Assembly: GCA_031310005.1 (NCBI GenBank) | Contig: CM062380.1 | Coordinates: 3,720,001 to 3,784,000 of the forward strand | Source of the DNA: Dactylellina haptotyla | Taxonomy: Eukaryota; Ascomycota; Orbiliomycetes; Orbiliales; Orbiliaceae | DNA length: 64,000 nucleotides | Direction: 5' to 3' | Part shown: piece by piece, positions 23,073 to 34,392 of the stretch | Layout of the letters: each line of letters begins with the position of its first letter | How positions within the stretch are numbered: position 1 is the stretch's first letter | Notes under the pieces: generated by a model | The model's input: the letters and a program-made list of their open reading frames with translations, nothing else | Database searches by the model: none | Told to the model about the DNA's origin: nothing | Program-made: the position numbers and the translations under genes

Positions 23073-26000
23073 CTTTGAATGGCTTTTTTGGGTGCGTTGT
23101 GATGTTGTTCTAGTGTGAAGACCGAAGAGGGGTTGATGGAGAGATACCCGGATAAATAACTTATATATCGAAAGTCGAGCTTTATTACGTCGTCACCTAA
23201 CCCTGCCATGCTGACTAAAAGTAAGTAATGAATACGAGTCGCGATAACGAACAACTTATATAACTTTATTTTTCGATTTTTCTAGACGTCTTATCACCGA
23301 TAACCCTTACGTAGCTAACTTCCGACAGGAACCCGATTTTCGCTCCACACGCAACTAGTATACGTAGACCTGCATATTGCCTCGCGTCTCGTAGAATGAT
23401 AGCTGAGAAATCCGCAAAATACCACAATCTCAACTCCTAATTCGAAGAAAAACATCCGAACCATTCCTAGCGCGGATCCTCCTTTAAGTGAGGTATTTCT
23501 TGCCCGACAGGCCAACTTGGGTGTGATGATTTGATTTTGAGCGACTTGTAGTTTCGGAGCCTTTCTTGTGTTGTCGGTTACTTGTGCATATCCGCTGGCC
23601 CGCGAGACGACATATCCAAGTGCGGGACAGCACCAAAACCCCCGCCTATAAAATTCACTAAAATTAACACAACCAACATTGTTTTGATCACCAGTGAGAG
23701 GTCATGAGATATTGTTTAAACTTAGTTCTTAATATCTAGTGGTATTTAACTATTATTGAATTTAGAGTATCTACTGTTTCTGCGCAAGAGACTACTCACA
23801 GGAGTAGCATAAACGTCGAAAACATAACAAAAAGGTTTGAAAAAGAAGAAATATTAAAAACCATTCTTACTCTTCACCTTTTTTATACCAAGTTTTGTGT
23901 TTTTCCGACTTTGAATGGCTAGATCGGGAGGCGAGGTCGCATCGAAGTTAGAAGCTGATGTTCTACACAAAAAACAAAATTCTCCCAAGAAGACTCTCAC
24001 AAGAAACTAGGAACTATCGCCTAGGCTCAAATGTATAAAAAGGGAGATCTAGTAGATTCTTGGCGCCTTTTCCGGCAAACGTTAATATTTAGTCGCCTCC
24101 AGGTACTCCATGTTGTCTAAACGCCAAGTGGTTGAGAACAGGACTCCGAGGTTGCCACCATCGAAGAAATGAGAAAAGGCTTTGACTAGGACAATATTAT
24201 CCAAGACTCTTCAAGTTTGCCTCCTCATATGTAACATTGCGGGATATATGGCGAACCAGGGCATTCTAAGCATTGGCTTCGAATAAATCATTGTTCACGC
24301 TAATAATAAAATTTGCGGCTCTGCGGTCACATGAGCTCGAGATGTATGAATGAACACCACATCTTATACACGTGAATATTTTAAACTTTTCTTACGCGCT
24401 TGAGTTTTATCCCGTAATACAGACAAATTGAGATCTGGTATCAGGTTCCTTCTAGGTATTTTAAGGTTTGTGCGTAGCTGCAAGAGCCGCATGCGAGATC
24501 GCTGCAGTTTGTCTTTCGGATATCGGGAACAGCATAAAAACTTACCATTCTTTGACTTCCTCATTTGTAATAAAATTTCCTATATCTTTGGTATTGTGGG
24601 TTACTCCGTGTATCGGAGGCAATGGCGGGCGGCAGGGTGGAGTAACCGTTTCTCCGAGCTCCTGGTATAGTTTCTGTCTAGACCATCGCCTACATCGGAT
24701 ATATAACATAGTGGCAAAATATTCTTACAGGGACGAAAGTTCCATCCAATCGGCAATCGATCAGAATCCAGGGTTACAAGCATATTGTTTTCAATGCACC
24801 GCGACGTGCATGGCGTGGCAGTTAGCGTGGTGTCACATTGAATTTGCAGACATGGCCCTAATCCTATAAGCCGATATTGAAGCTGCCAGATTCTCTTGAT
24901 ATCGATTTCAAATTCTACGAACCAAGGAAATTGCAATATTTTAGCCATCCCAAAGTGTGATTAATATGCCGAACCAGATATCGACCTTCGGAGTTCAAAG
25001 CGTTACCAGGCGCCGGCCGAGGTGTTCCGCTCCCCAGTTTCCGACGGTTCATTTCTCGTCTGAATATGGGTAAGCAACGGCGCACCTACAAGCCCCCTCT
25101 ATATCAATGGGTATTAATCAATATAAGACCAGTGCTCACATGCCAGCTAGCGGTGGTGAGCATGTGCTCGACTTCCCTTTGAGGATTGTTAGTGGCCATG
25201 CCGGATCGCAAGATCGGAAATGTGTTGTTGTCGTTGTCCCAGGCCTTCCCGATTTGGTAGCCCGTGTTCTCTGCAGAAGGGAAGGAGGAAAGGATTGGAA
25301 GTTGAAAATTGATCACGAAATATTGTGTGCTTCTTGGACTGCCAAGAGCGGACTCTAGAACGCAATTCGGATTAGATTCCATGATATGTTTTAGATTCCA
25401 ACGTTCTTTCCTGCAGCCTATGAAGTAGCAGACGCTTCCGTATACCACCCTACCTTGCCACCAATCTTGAGGTCTGCCATAGTCTCCCACTCCCTTCCAG
25501 GTTTCTGGCGGAGTGTATGAGAAATGAGATCTCGCAATTCAAAGTCATCAATTGGAATTCGCCTACCTACCGAGATAAGACATCTAGGCGAGAGGCGGTA
25601 GGTTTGCATCGAGGACCGATTCGACTCGAGTAATGTATCTCGCGCCATCTCGTAATAAAATGCAGAATAGAGGCACGGTAAGCGGGGCGGTATTCGATGA
25701 TGGTTTTCCAATTTCCAGGTTAGATATAGTATTCCTGCTGCCTGTTCTCGAGCTAGGAATGCCATCGGAAGTTAGGGACATTTCCACCCGTCAACAGAAC
25801 TCGTGACCATATTTATCAAGGTATTGAGCAATTATTGTTGAACAAGAACGAAATTAAGTACCAATAGATATTATGAGATACTCTAATATCATACCGGCTA
25901 TGATTCCTCGTCGATATATTACCTTGTATGAAGTCGAACACCCCCAACTTGAACTGAAAGTCAAATCATACTGAACGATATTTAAACGTTGAGTTGCCAC

Positions 26001-26710
26001 ATCGATAAAGATAAGGTGAATAACTTAAGGCGCAACCCCTGGCTAGGAAACTACATCGATTGCCTCAAGGCCAATAGTCAACATGGATCTGACTTGAGGT
26101 TCTGATATCTCCAGCTTCCCAAGCCCGATGCCAAGACAAATAAACAGCCCAAGTTGGATGGTGGCATCACGATCATGTTGGAGTTCGACCAGGGCAACGC
26201 ATAACGGCAGTCGAAATCACGACAAGGGTATTTTTCGCACCCTGCTTTCGATAGCTTTCGCGCCCCCATGACCAGGTCTATGTCCACCCTTGCGGAAGCC
26301 CGCGACCTGGGCCTCCCATGCGATTTACTGCAAAGAGGTAGCAGCACCGTCGCGGCTTTGCCGTTTCCTGCTAGTATTGAAGCTTAAACTGTAGATCACA
26401 CGGGATTGTACGACAGATAAAAGTCATTGCTTCGAGCATATAAACATCGTGGATCGTCGCGCCAAAAATTAAATTTATCGTTTAGAAGCCAAGTCCAAAT
26501 ACCTCCTTTGAATCCCGCAAAGTGAACCGTAGATCACTAGAAGTCATATTTTCTCCGTAGTCAAATTATTTCGGCTACCCTTTTCAGCGCTATTCACCGG
26601 ACACTTATTTCACCTTATCTTGTCTCAGAGAAGAGAAAAAACTTCACGCCTCTCTCTCATCTTCATCTCTACCCAGAATAAATTCTGCAACGTTAACAAA
26701 TATCACCAAA
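23073..26710. other. Gene-poor, AT-rich 3.6-kb region
   Basis: Apart from one doubtful minus-strand reading frame near 25418-25765, no gene is seen. The sequence has many short A/T runs and no long open frames between 23250 and 24400. No terminal inverted repeats or transposase motifs were recognised, so I cannot say whether it is an eroded element. Confidence 0.5.
25418..25765 (-). CDS. Doubtful unrecognised reading frame
   Basis: A 115-codon minus-strand frame starting with an ATG whose composition looks more protein-like than its surroundings (for example LISVGRRIPIDDFELRDLI). A possible 46-nt intron, GTAGGG to CATAG at about 25417-25464, would change only the C-terminus, giving GGKAAGKNVGI. 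I recognise no family. It could be a fragment of an older gene. Confidence 0.22.
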   Translation of the reverse strand: MAFLAREQAAGILYLTWKLENHHRIPPRLPCLYSAFYYEMARDTLLESNRSSMQTYRLSPRCLISVGRRIPIDDFELRDLISHTLRQKPGREWETMADLKIGGKVGWYTEASATS

Positions 26711-27447
26711 ATGAAGTACACCATCGCTTTGGTTGCTCTTACGGCCGTTGTCAGCTCTCTGCCAACTCCTCAATTGCCTCAGATTATCAATGCTGGTCCA
26801 TTTTCTCTCCAAATTGCCGCGCCAGGTTCTGAGTAAGCTACCTTTCATCCAATAGTGAATCTAGAAGCAATAATATCTAACCTACGGATAGTCTACATGA
26901 GCTCTTCATCGAAATCCTACCCACTCCTCGAAACTCCGAAAATGGCAAGGTCTTGGCGATAACTTCGGCTTCCAAGACTCCCAACGAGAGATTTGAATTG
27001 CAATATAACAAGCCCGTTGAGGACCCACGGGTTCCCCAGTTCGGAAGATTAATCTACACCCCTGAAGCTACACCCGAGACCTGCAAGTTCTTCTTGTGCC
27101 CAACCCAGGCTACGCCAGCTGGATACGATCAGGATTTCGGCCCAACCGAGTACGTTAGAGATAACATGAGAGCCATGTTCTTCTCTCCCGGTCCTGCTTC
27201 TCCAGCCCTCTCGGCCCCACCACCAAACGGTCAAACATTAGATGCACCAAAGGGAGATCAATTGCAGATCTGGACCGACTTTCAGATTGACTTCAACGGT
27301 TTCCTTACCCTCAACGGAAAGAGCAGCTGGTATGCTTGCCCAACAAAATACCCTCTCGAATCTAGCGAGGTCTACACCAGCATTTGGTGGTCCGAAGGTA
27401 GTGTCAGCGATACTAGATGCCAGAAGATTAAGGTCAGACGGGCTTAA
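26711..27447 (+). CDS. Small secreted protein, possibly PhiA-like wall protein
   Basis: Exons 26711-26832 and 26892-27447 (59-nt intron) give 225 residues. An N-terminal signal peptide (MKYTIALVALTAVVSSLP) is clear. The mature part begins with a beta-rich segment (GPFSLQIAAPGS) and ends in GFLTLNGKSSWYACP plus a final Cys (RCQKIKV). This arrangement is reminiscent of the PhiA/cell-wall surface protein group, where a buried hydrophobic strand precedes a Cys in an ACPT-like context. The match is weak, and a lineage-specific secreted protein is equally possible. A Pro-rich loop (PALSAPPPNG) lies in the middle. Leader ATG choice is supported by the signal peptide and an A-rich context. Confidence 0.75.
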
Positions 27448-27894
27448 ATACCGTCTGCACTGCATGGTAGAATCGGTTGTTATGGCTATTGTATTTATAT
27501 TTCGCTTATTCATAGCGCTTCGCTTCCCTGTACATATTAAAGCATAATTCAGAAACGAAGGGCACCTATTACAAGCACAAAACGTCTTCAGTAAATACGG
27601 AAGCATATTTTGAGCGTCGTATTCTAATTATATTCGCAATCTAAGAAGCCACCAAAACCCAAAGCCACTCGAGTAATATTCTAGAGCTTTGAGTCATAAA
27701 TATATAGATGCATTATTATCCAGAGGAATGCCCTAGAACGAACCGCGCACGAATCTGTATGAAATTTGCGAATTCTGGGGCACCATGAAGTAGACTTTTA
27801 TGTTGAGACACGATGAGAAAACAGTGCTAAATATTCAAAAGGGACTGAATAGAATCATAGAAGCAAAGATCGGGTGACGACATTCATCAAATCA
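27448..27894. other. Spacer between the secreted protein gene and tRNA-Glu
   Basis: About 450 bp, AT-rich. It holds the 3' UTR of the upstream gene and the tRNA 5' flank. Nothing else is seen. Confidence 0.5.
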
Positions 27895-27997
27895 TCCGAT
27901 ATGGTGTAGTGGCTAACATCGCTCGCTTTCAATTCGCTTCCTAGCTAGGAACCGAAGCGGTACCGAGCAGCCCCGGGTTCGATTCCCGGTGTCGGAA
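27895..27997 (+). tRNA. tRNA-Glu (anticodon UUC) with intron
   Basis: Folds as a full cloverleaf. The acceptor strand TCCGATA pairs with TGTCGGA. The anticodon stem is GCTCG/CGAGC, with TTC at 27928-27930. The T arm is CCGGG-TTCGATT-CCCGG, and the discriminator is A27997. A 31-nt intron (27932-27962) sits at the canonical position one base 3' of the anticodon. Internal A and B box sequences are intact. The mature tRNA decodes GAA/GAG. Confidence 0.95.
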
Positions 27998-28002
27998 TAT
28001 TC

Positions 28003-28006
28003 TTTT
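28003..28006 (+). terminator. RNA polymerase III terminator of tRNA-Glu
   Basis: A run of four T begins six bases after the tRNA 3' end, with a second T run close behind. Confidence 0.7.
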
Positions 28007-28985
28007 GCCTTTTCATCTTTAAAAGCAAGGTTCAATGTTTTAATTTTTTGTTCGTCCTCTTTAGAACGCTAGAGAGGAGCTCATATCAACTGAGAAAGTT
28101 AACTAGTTGCGTTGGCATTGTTTTTGTTGGTGGTGGCGGAGATGATGATTCATACTTCGAGCACTGGCACGGTAGGTCTAAATCAAGGTTGTCTACTACA
28201 ACTACTCAGGCAAAAGTTGTAGTTTCCAATCTGACAGAACAGGGAAGTTTTGAAACCAACCTACCCTAGTTTCGAACGTTTCCAACGAAAATTTCCGTTC
28301 TACTGGAAGCCAAATGTGTTGTTGTTCCTCGACTGCGCTAGTCATGTATGTAGCATGTAGACAAGACCGAGAATATCGCAAAGTGATAACTACCATGGTA
28401 GTAGGGTCGGTCGCGGTGGGTATCTCGCTTTTCGGGGCGACGGACCCGCCGGAACTTATCAACTTTATATATTCGGTACCAAGAATCAGGCTCGCTAATT
28501 TCCAGGGCAATAATAATGTTTGAAGCGCTGAGGCATGATCTTATATCCATGGTAAGGATCGGGACATTAACCGGCGGACCTGCGAATGCGCGACCGCCGC
28601 GCCGTCTCCTAGAACCCACCTGACCAGGACGAGGGAGAGTGCGTAATTGGAAATTTACTATACCTAGAGGATGAGGTTCCACCTATGGAATATTGAATCT
28701 ATATTATCGACAATTGGAGTTTGTCGGAAACCGGGTACGGAGGCCTAAACCACGGATCTTCAATATTTCGAAAAGATACCTGAGGTTATTTTCACATTGA
28801 CATTTATCTTGAGACGAGCTACTTCCAGAAGTTACTACTAAATGGTTACTTTCGATGTAAGATATTATTTTATCTACGTATATATCTTAGCTGCTGCCAC
28901 TGTACAGGTGTATCAGACCATTTGTATTTAATCAATAAAACCAAATAGCCTGGCGTGTAGTATTTTCAATCTGAAAAATCTTACA
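28007..28985. other. Intergenic stretch
   Basis: About 1 kb. Two overlapping minus-strand frames of about 100 codons (28202-28510, 28338-28682) have no recognisable domain. Contains the promoter of the AA9 gene. Confidence 0.5.
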
Positions 28986-29893
28986 ATGAAGACTATCGGC
29001 CTCTTTTATTTTACATCTGCGGTGTCTATCATCAGCGCCCATTGTAAGTCTTTCCCTTGAGTCTACTCTCGGATACGTTTGCGTAATTAGTTATCTTAGG
29101 GACACACCCTTTGTTCACTTTTAATGGGCAAACTTCTACGGAATGGCAGTACGTTCGTCTTACCACCAATAGATGGACCGGAGACCCTCTTCAAAATGTT
29201 AGCGATAATCAAATGAGATGTTATCATCAAGCAATTCCTGTTACATCGACAGCATCTGTCTCGGCTGGATCTACCGTATCATTCAGTGTCAACTCGGTCA
29301 TTGGTCACCCCGGAGGCCTCATGTTTTACATGGCCAAAGTGCCATCAGGTAAAACGATCAACTCTTTCGACGGATCCGGGAACGTATGGTTCAAGATTTA
29401 TCAGGATGCTCCAACTTATGATTCGAACGGAACACCCCATTGGGCGACACTTGGTGGGGAGCCCTTTGTTCAAACTATATATGTCAATTTGCAGAAAACA
29501 TGAATACTTATTTAATAATATCTCCGATGAGCAGGTGTGACCTCTGTTTCTGTAAAGATCCCATCGTGTATTCCCGCAGGCGACTACCTGCTTCGAGTAG
29601 AGTTCATCGCTGTCCACGGCTCCTCAACACTAGGCGGTGCTCAGTTTTACATCGCGTGTGCACAAGTAAAAGTTACCGGTGGCGGTAGCAAGAATCCAAC
29701 AGGGCTTGTCAGCTTCCCAGGTGCTTACAGCGCAACTGATCCCGGAATTCTGTACAACCTATACAACTGGCCACAGGTAACCAACCCTTAATTTCTCTGC
29801 CATTTTTTGTGGATTTCATACAAAGAGCCTACTGCTAACTATAAATAGCCTCTACCATATGTTTACCCTGGACCAAGCGTGTTTACTTGTTGA
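28986..29893 (+). CDS. AA9 lytic polysaccharide monooxygenase (former GH61)
   Basis: Secreted copper enzyme that cleaves cellulose or related glucans oxidatively. Exons 28986-29043, 29100-29453, 29535-29776 and 29849-29893 give 232 residues. The 18-residue signal peptide ends in ISA, so His19 becomes the mature N-terminus, the first ligand of the copper histidine brace; the codon for it ends one base before intron 1. The second brace His89 is in IGHPGG, and the axial Tyr176 is in GGAQFYIACAQ. Other family marks are LMFYMAKVPSG, GSGNVWFKIYQD, IPSCIPAGDYLLRVE and LVSFPGAYSATDPG. It stops soon after a PGPSVFTC tail, so there is no CBM1 module. The donor of intron 2 (GTGGGG) is weak, but it is needed for frame and homology. 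Confidence 0.92.
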
Positions 29894-32225
29894 ATCGGGA
29901 AATAATGTCATCTATTGCCAAACGGTATAAACTTCGAGAAATTGCGTCTGGTTGAATAGCTCCGATGCCATTTATCTGTATATTTGGATGTTCAGATAAG
30001 TTTTGGTATTAGTTTCGGTACAGAGCGTGGACAGAATACATATTGGAATGTTTCAAATGACTCAAATTCTCAGTTTCTCATGTAATGTGAGCGCGCGGGT
30101 TTGACATCTGTCGAGTGTGTGTCGATCAAGAAGGGATACTGATAGACGGTCCGATTAAGATCGCATTCAGGGCTCATAACCGAACCGAGATTGGCAAGTA
30201 ACACTCTAAAGCAAGTACGAATCCTATTTGCAAATGTGCATGTGGCGCTCCAAGTCTGTGACATATCATCTATTCGCCCCACTTCCTAACCAATAAGAAT
30301 AGAACCTCTCTTCGAACATGAACGAGATTTTTGCATCGAGTTTCCTTAATGCTGATCGGACTTAGAAGTGAAGGTATTCAGCTCTGGGCCCAATGTCCTT
30401 CGCTCACAATCACCTCAAAGGCTTGCGACTTGATGTAATACAAATATCTAGTACAAATATCTAGAACACTTGATACCCAATAGACTCAAGAGGCTCGGTT
30501 ATTTTTATCCAAGATGGTAAATGAGCCGAATTCACAGTGAACATCCTCCACGTTACAACAGTACAAATCGCATTATGAGAGAAGTGTGCGGAATTAAGTA
30601 AACTAAGAAGCCGATTGGCCATGTCTTTAAAAAGCTGATCTTCGAGCCGTACAAAAGTCAGGATCTTGATCTGCTATGGCTAGTCCATGTGGCAATGATG
30701 CCAATGGCCCCAACATTGCAGCCTGGCGAATTTTGGAATTGTTCTTTCTCATGAAACATTCCACTTATGCAACCCACTTCTTCGTTTCAATACATGCGAA
30801 TATCGGCTCGACGTACTTATCTGGTGATTTGTTGATATACAGACGATATGGCTATCGCTAAAATTAACCCCGGCATCTAGGTTTGCTTAAATTGAGCTCC
30901 ACTTCTTAAACCTTAATCCCAGCGAAAATATGATACTATTTCGTAGAAAAGTCTAAAAAAATGATTGCTAGCACCGTCCAAAGAAAGGGTATTCAAGATT
31001 ACGGAAATATAATCTAAAGGGTGAAATCTAGGATACGAACTTGCGGCTTCAAAGTTGGTACGGCTGAGCTCCGACATAAACCCGCTTGGAAGTTTTATTG
31101 GTTACGTGCTGCTTTTGGTCAAGCGAGACTGGAGCGGGGACGAATTGCTAACCCAAACTGTGACAAGCTTCGGTCGCCAAGGTCGAAACCAGGGCCTCGC
31201 GTGCCTGGGTCAGATCGATCGAGCTACGTCTTGCCGATTTCACTCTGGTATCTTTTCCAATTAAGCCCGCCAGCCGCAACCAATCAATATGATTTTAAGA
31301 TCTAAAATCGCAGAAAAGACCCTTCCAGCGGGCAGCTGTTTGTGTTATAAGTTGTCAAAGCTAGGGGGCACTGGTCCTTCCTTTGCACCTAATTAGTGTT
31401 AATTCGGAAACATTTTATAAATTTATCCTATAATCTAAAAGCGTTTGGGGCCGGCCGCAAGTGGAGCTCTGTAGTAACGATACGTATTTGCAATATTTGC
31501 TCAGTCTACCTTTCCAATAACCAAGAACATGGAGCATGCATTTTCTCCGCGGCGGCATTTGAACTCGGGCAATGTGGTTGGCACGGCTGTATACTTATAA
31601 CCGGCAGTATTATATGCCATACGTACGAGTTATGCAAGCACGGAGTACACATCTCAGAAGCGGCACTCGTCGGTGATCCAATTCTTGCCACGATCGAGAA
31701 GAGTACGAGAGGTCATGCTTGCGAGCACTAGGCAGTTTTTCCGCCCGGATTTGAGTGGTCTCACCGCAACCCTGTTTGAGCAGAGTGGGTACTTGCGGCT
31801 GAAACATCCCCACAGGAAGCGTACCACAATTGGACGATCGTATCTCCCTTCGTCAACACAGACATCATTGTGCGTCCGCATCAACCTTCGCGCTCACCCA
31901 AGTACTCGGTACTAACATTAGAGCTTAATTACATTTGTGGCTATGAAAACTTGATTGGTAGTGCGCCCTCAACGTTCGTCTTGCTTGGTGTTCGCGCTAC
32001 AGTAAACCGAGGTACTTAAGGGGATAAAGTCCCAGCCAAGAAAAATGCATTTAAGTTCGTAAACGATTATCTGGGGAAGAAACGGCCCGAGAACTTTCTT
32101 GTTTCTTTGTATCTGCTTTCTCAAATTTATACTCTTCTCTCCTGGGTGTCAGAGCGAAACTTATTGAATATAGAGGTGGAAATTTGGTATCTAATAACTT
32201 AACAGAGCCCTAAGTCTAACGAACG
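29894..32225. other. Intergenic region with lipoxygenase promoter
   Basis: About 2.3 kb, no recognised gene. Short open frames at 31021-31305 and 31654-31884 (minus) look non-coding. It contains the exact 13-bp tandem duplication listed separately. Confidence 0.5.
30439..30464. repeat. Exact 13-bp tandem duplication
   Basis: TACAAATATCTAG occurs twice head to tail at 30439-30451 and 30452-30464. Confidence 0.9.
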
Positions 32226-34134
32226 ATGCGATTCTTTGGATTGATAGCTGCAACAGCTGTGTCTGTTGTGGCAGCTCCACTTAATCAGTACGAAGTCTCA
32301 GCAAGGGATATTCTACCACCGTTCTCGTTACCTGATGTCGCACCTCTATCTACATTCCGAGCGGTCGGTATTACTACGAAGCGAGCCACATTTTTGTATG
32401 GTCCGGGGATTGGAGGAGGTCCTACATCGCCCACTGGTGCTCTGGGGCTCGCCCTTATCGCTGCCGACTCGGCACTCACAGACACAGAGCTTGCTGCCGA
32501 GGCTGTTCTTAGCACTGCCGATAGAGGGGTTGCTACACTTGATATTGCCAAGGTGTGTAAAATATTGCGGACGTGAAGCTCTTAGATGTTTGATCATTAT
32601 ATTAATATTATTTAAAATTAGTACAACAATCTGAAAACACTAGACGATTACACTAAGCTCTATGACGATGAATGGGTTCAGAGCACCAACCCAACAGGTG
32701 TGATGCCTGGAATGCTTACAAATTATACTCAAGACTTGTTATTCTCGATGGAGCGCCTATCGCTAAATCCATACAGTGTGCGCCGTCTTATTCCTGGCCA
32801 AGACTCTCTGCCATTCAATGTTGATAGTTCGACAGTGCAGAATGTAGCCGGTACATCGTTGAGTAGTCTTCTCAGCCAAGGTCGTTTGTTCTATGTGGAT
32901 CACAGAGATCAATCCAGCCTCCCTCGGACGGCACAATTTGGTGCGGCTTGTGATGCGTACTTCTATATCTCACCGTCTTCCGGTGCATTCTTGCCATTGG
33001 CAATCCGTACCAACTATGGCAGCAATCTCATATACACTCCAGCAGATAGTGCCAACGACTGGCTCTTGGCTAAGATGATATTCAACGTGAACGACTTCTT
33101 CCACGGACAATTCCATCATTTAGCGAACACCCATTTTGTTGCTGAAGTAGCATTTCAAGCGGCCGTCCGCACTCTCAGCGATAACCACCCAGTATATGGA
33201 GTATTCAAAAGATGTAAGTTGCGCAAAGGTTTACGAACTTTTGATGGTCTAACTAACTGGATTAGTAATGTATGGCGCTTTCGGAATTCGTCCGCTCGCT
33301 GTCGTGGTCCTCTTCAGACAAAATGGTTCCATCGATAACTTTTTTGCGCATACTGGTGGGGCGGCTCAGATTTACTCCGCTACTTTATACGACAACGGCG
33401 TTGCTGGTGCCGTTCAGAACAATTATTTTGAGACCAACCTTAGGCGTCGTGGACTTATCGGCTCCACTGTAGGGCCTGCCTTGAAAAGCTTCCCATTTTA
33501 CGAAGATGCGCTGGTTATCCACAACTCTATCAAGAAATTCATCACCTCCTTTGTTAACTCATACTATTCAAATGATGCCGCTATTGTTGGTGATGCTGAA
33601 TTGCAAGCCTGGATGGGTGAAGCCGTCAAAGCGGGATCGATTGACTTCCCGACCTCCTCGACCATGAAAACTCGCGGCCAGCTTATTGATCTTCTCTCTC
33701 ATATGGCTCATCTGGTTTCTACATCTCACCATACGGTTAATACTAACAATCTTATTACTGGTGGTGGAGTACTTCCATTAAACCCATCAGCTTTGTACAA
33801 AGATATCCCGACAGCGAAAGGTGTCACAAACGTGGCCGATTACTTGATACCAGTCGGACCAGCGCTAGATATGATTCAGAACCAAGCGTTCTTTTCTCGG
33901 CCACTAATTGCTGGAAGCAATCGAACACTCATCAATATGTTCAACGACGCTATTATGCTATCTCGAATGAATTCTGCGACACGAGCGGCAAACACAAAGT
34001 TTATGAGTGAGATGCAGGCGCAAAGCCAAGTAGTTAAGAACCGTAAATTTGATGCTCAGGGCCTGAGCCAGGGAATGCCTTTCTTATGGCAATCACTGGA
34101 CCCCAACATTGCCCCGTGGAGTTTGACCATCTAA
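32226..34134 (+). CDS. Secreted manganese-type lipoxygenase
   Basis: Dioxygenates polyunsaturated fatty acids to hydroperoxides; the secreted fungal group uses Mn rather than Fe. Exons 32226-32552, 32622-33213 and 33266-34134 give 595 residues, similar to Gaeumannomyces Mn-LOX. A signal peptide (MRFFGLIAATAVSVVAAP) opens the protein. The metal-binding helices are visible: HGQFHH with His270 and His274, and SHHTVNTNN around 460-468, which would supply the third His and the Asn. The C-terminal residue is Ile (SLTI), whose carboxylate is the last metal ligand in lipoxygenases (Val in the Gaeumannomyces enzyme). LLAKMIFNVNDFF precedes the first His cluster, as in that family. Metal identity and position specificity cannot be read directly. 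The next gene, an FMO, is convergent. Confidence 0.92.
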
Positions 34135-34392
34135 ATAATGTTATTTTTCAACTGTAACTTTTGTGCTGTTCACCACCTGTATATAATAATAATGTTTCTT
34201 TATGGCCGGCAAACAGTATCGAAGATGCACTAAGTTTATGGTCAGACGAGTCTATTGCTTAGGTATTAGCGTGTCAGCTCACGAGTTTTCTATTAATTTC
34301 TTTGTAATATATACGATCATAATATTGGTTTCCATTGATAAAAATAAAATAAAATAGATAATAGATAAATTTATCTCCATAGTATCTGCCTC

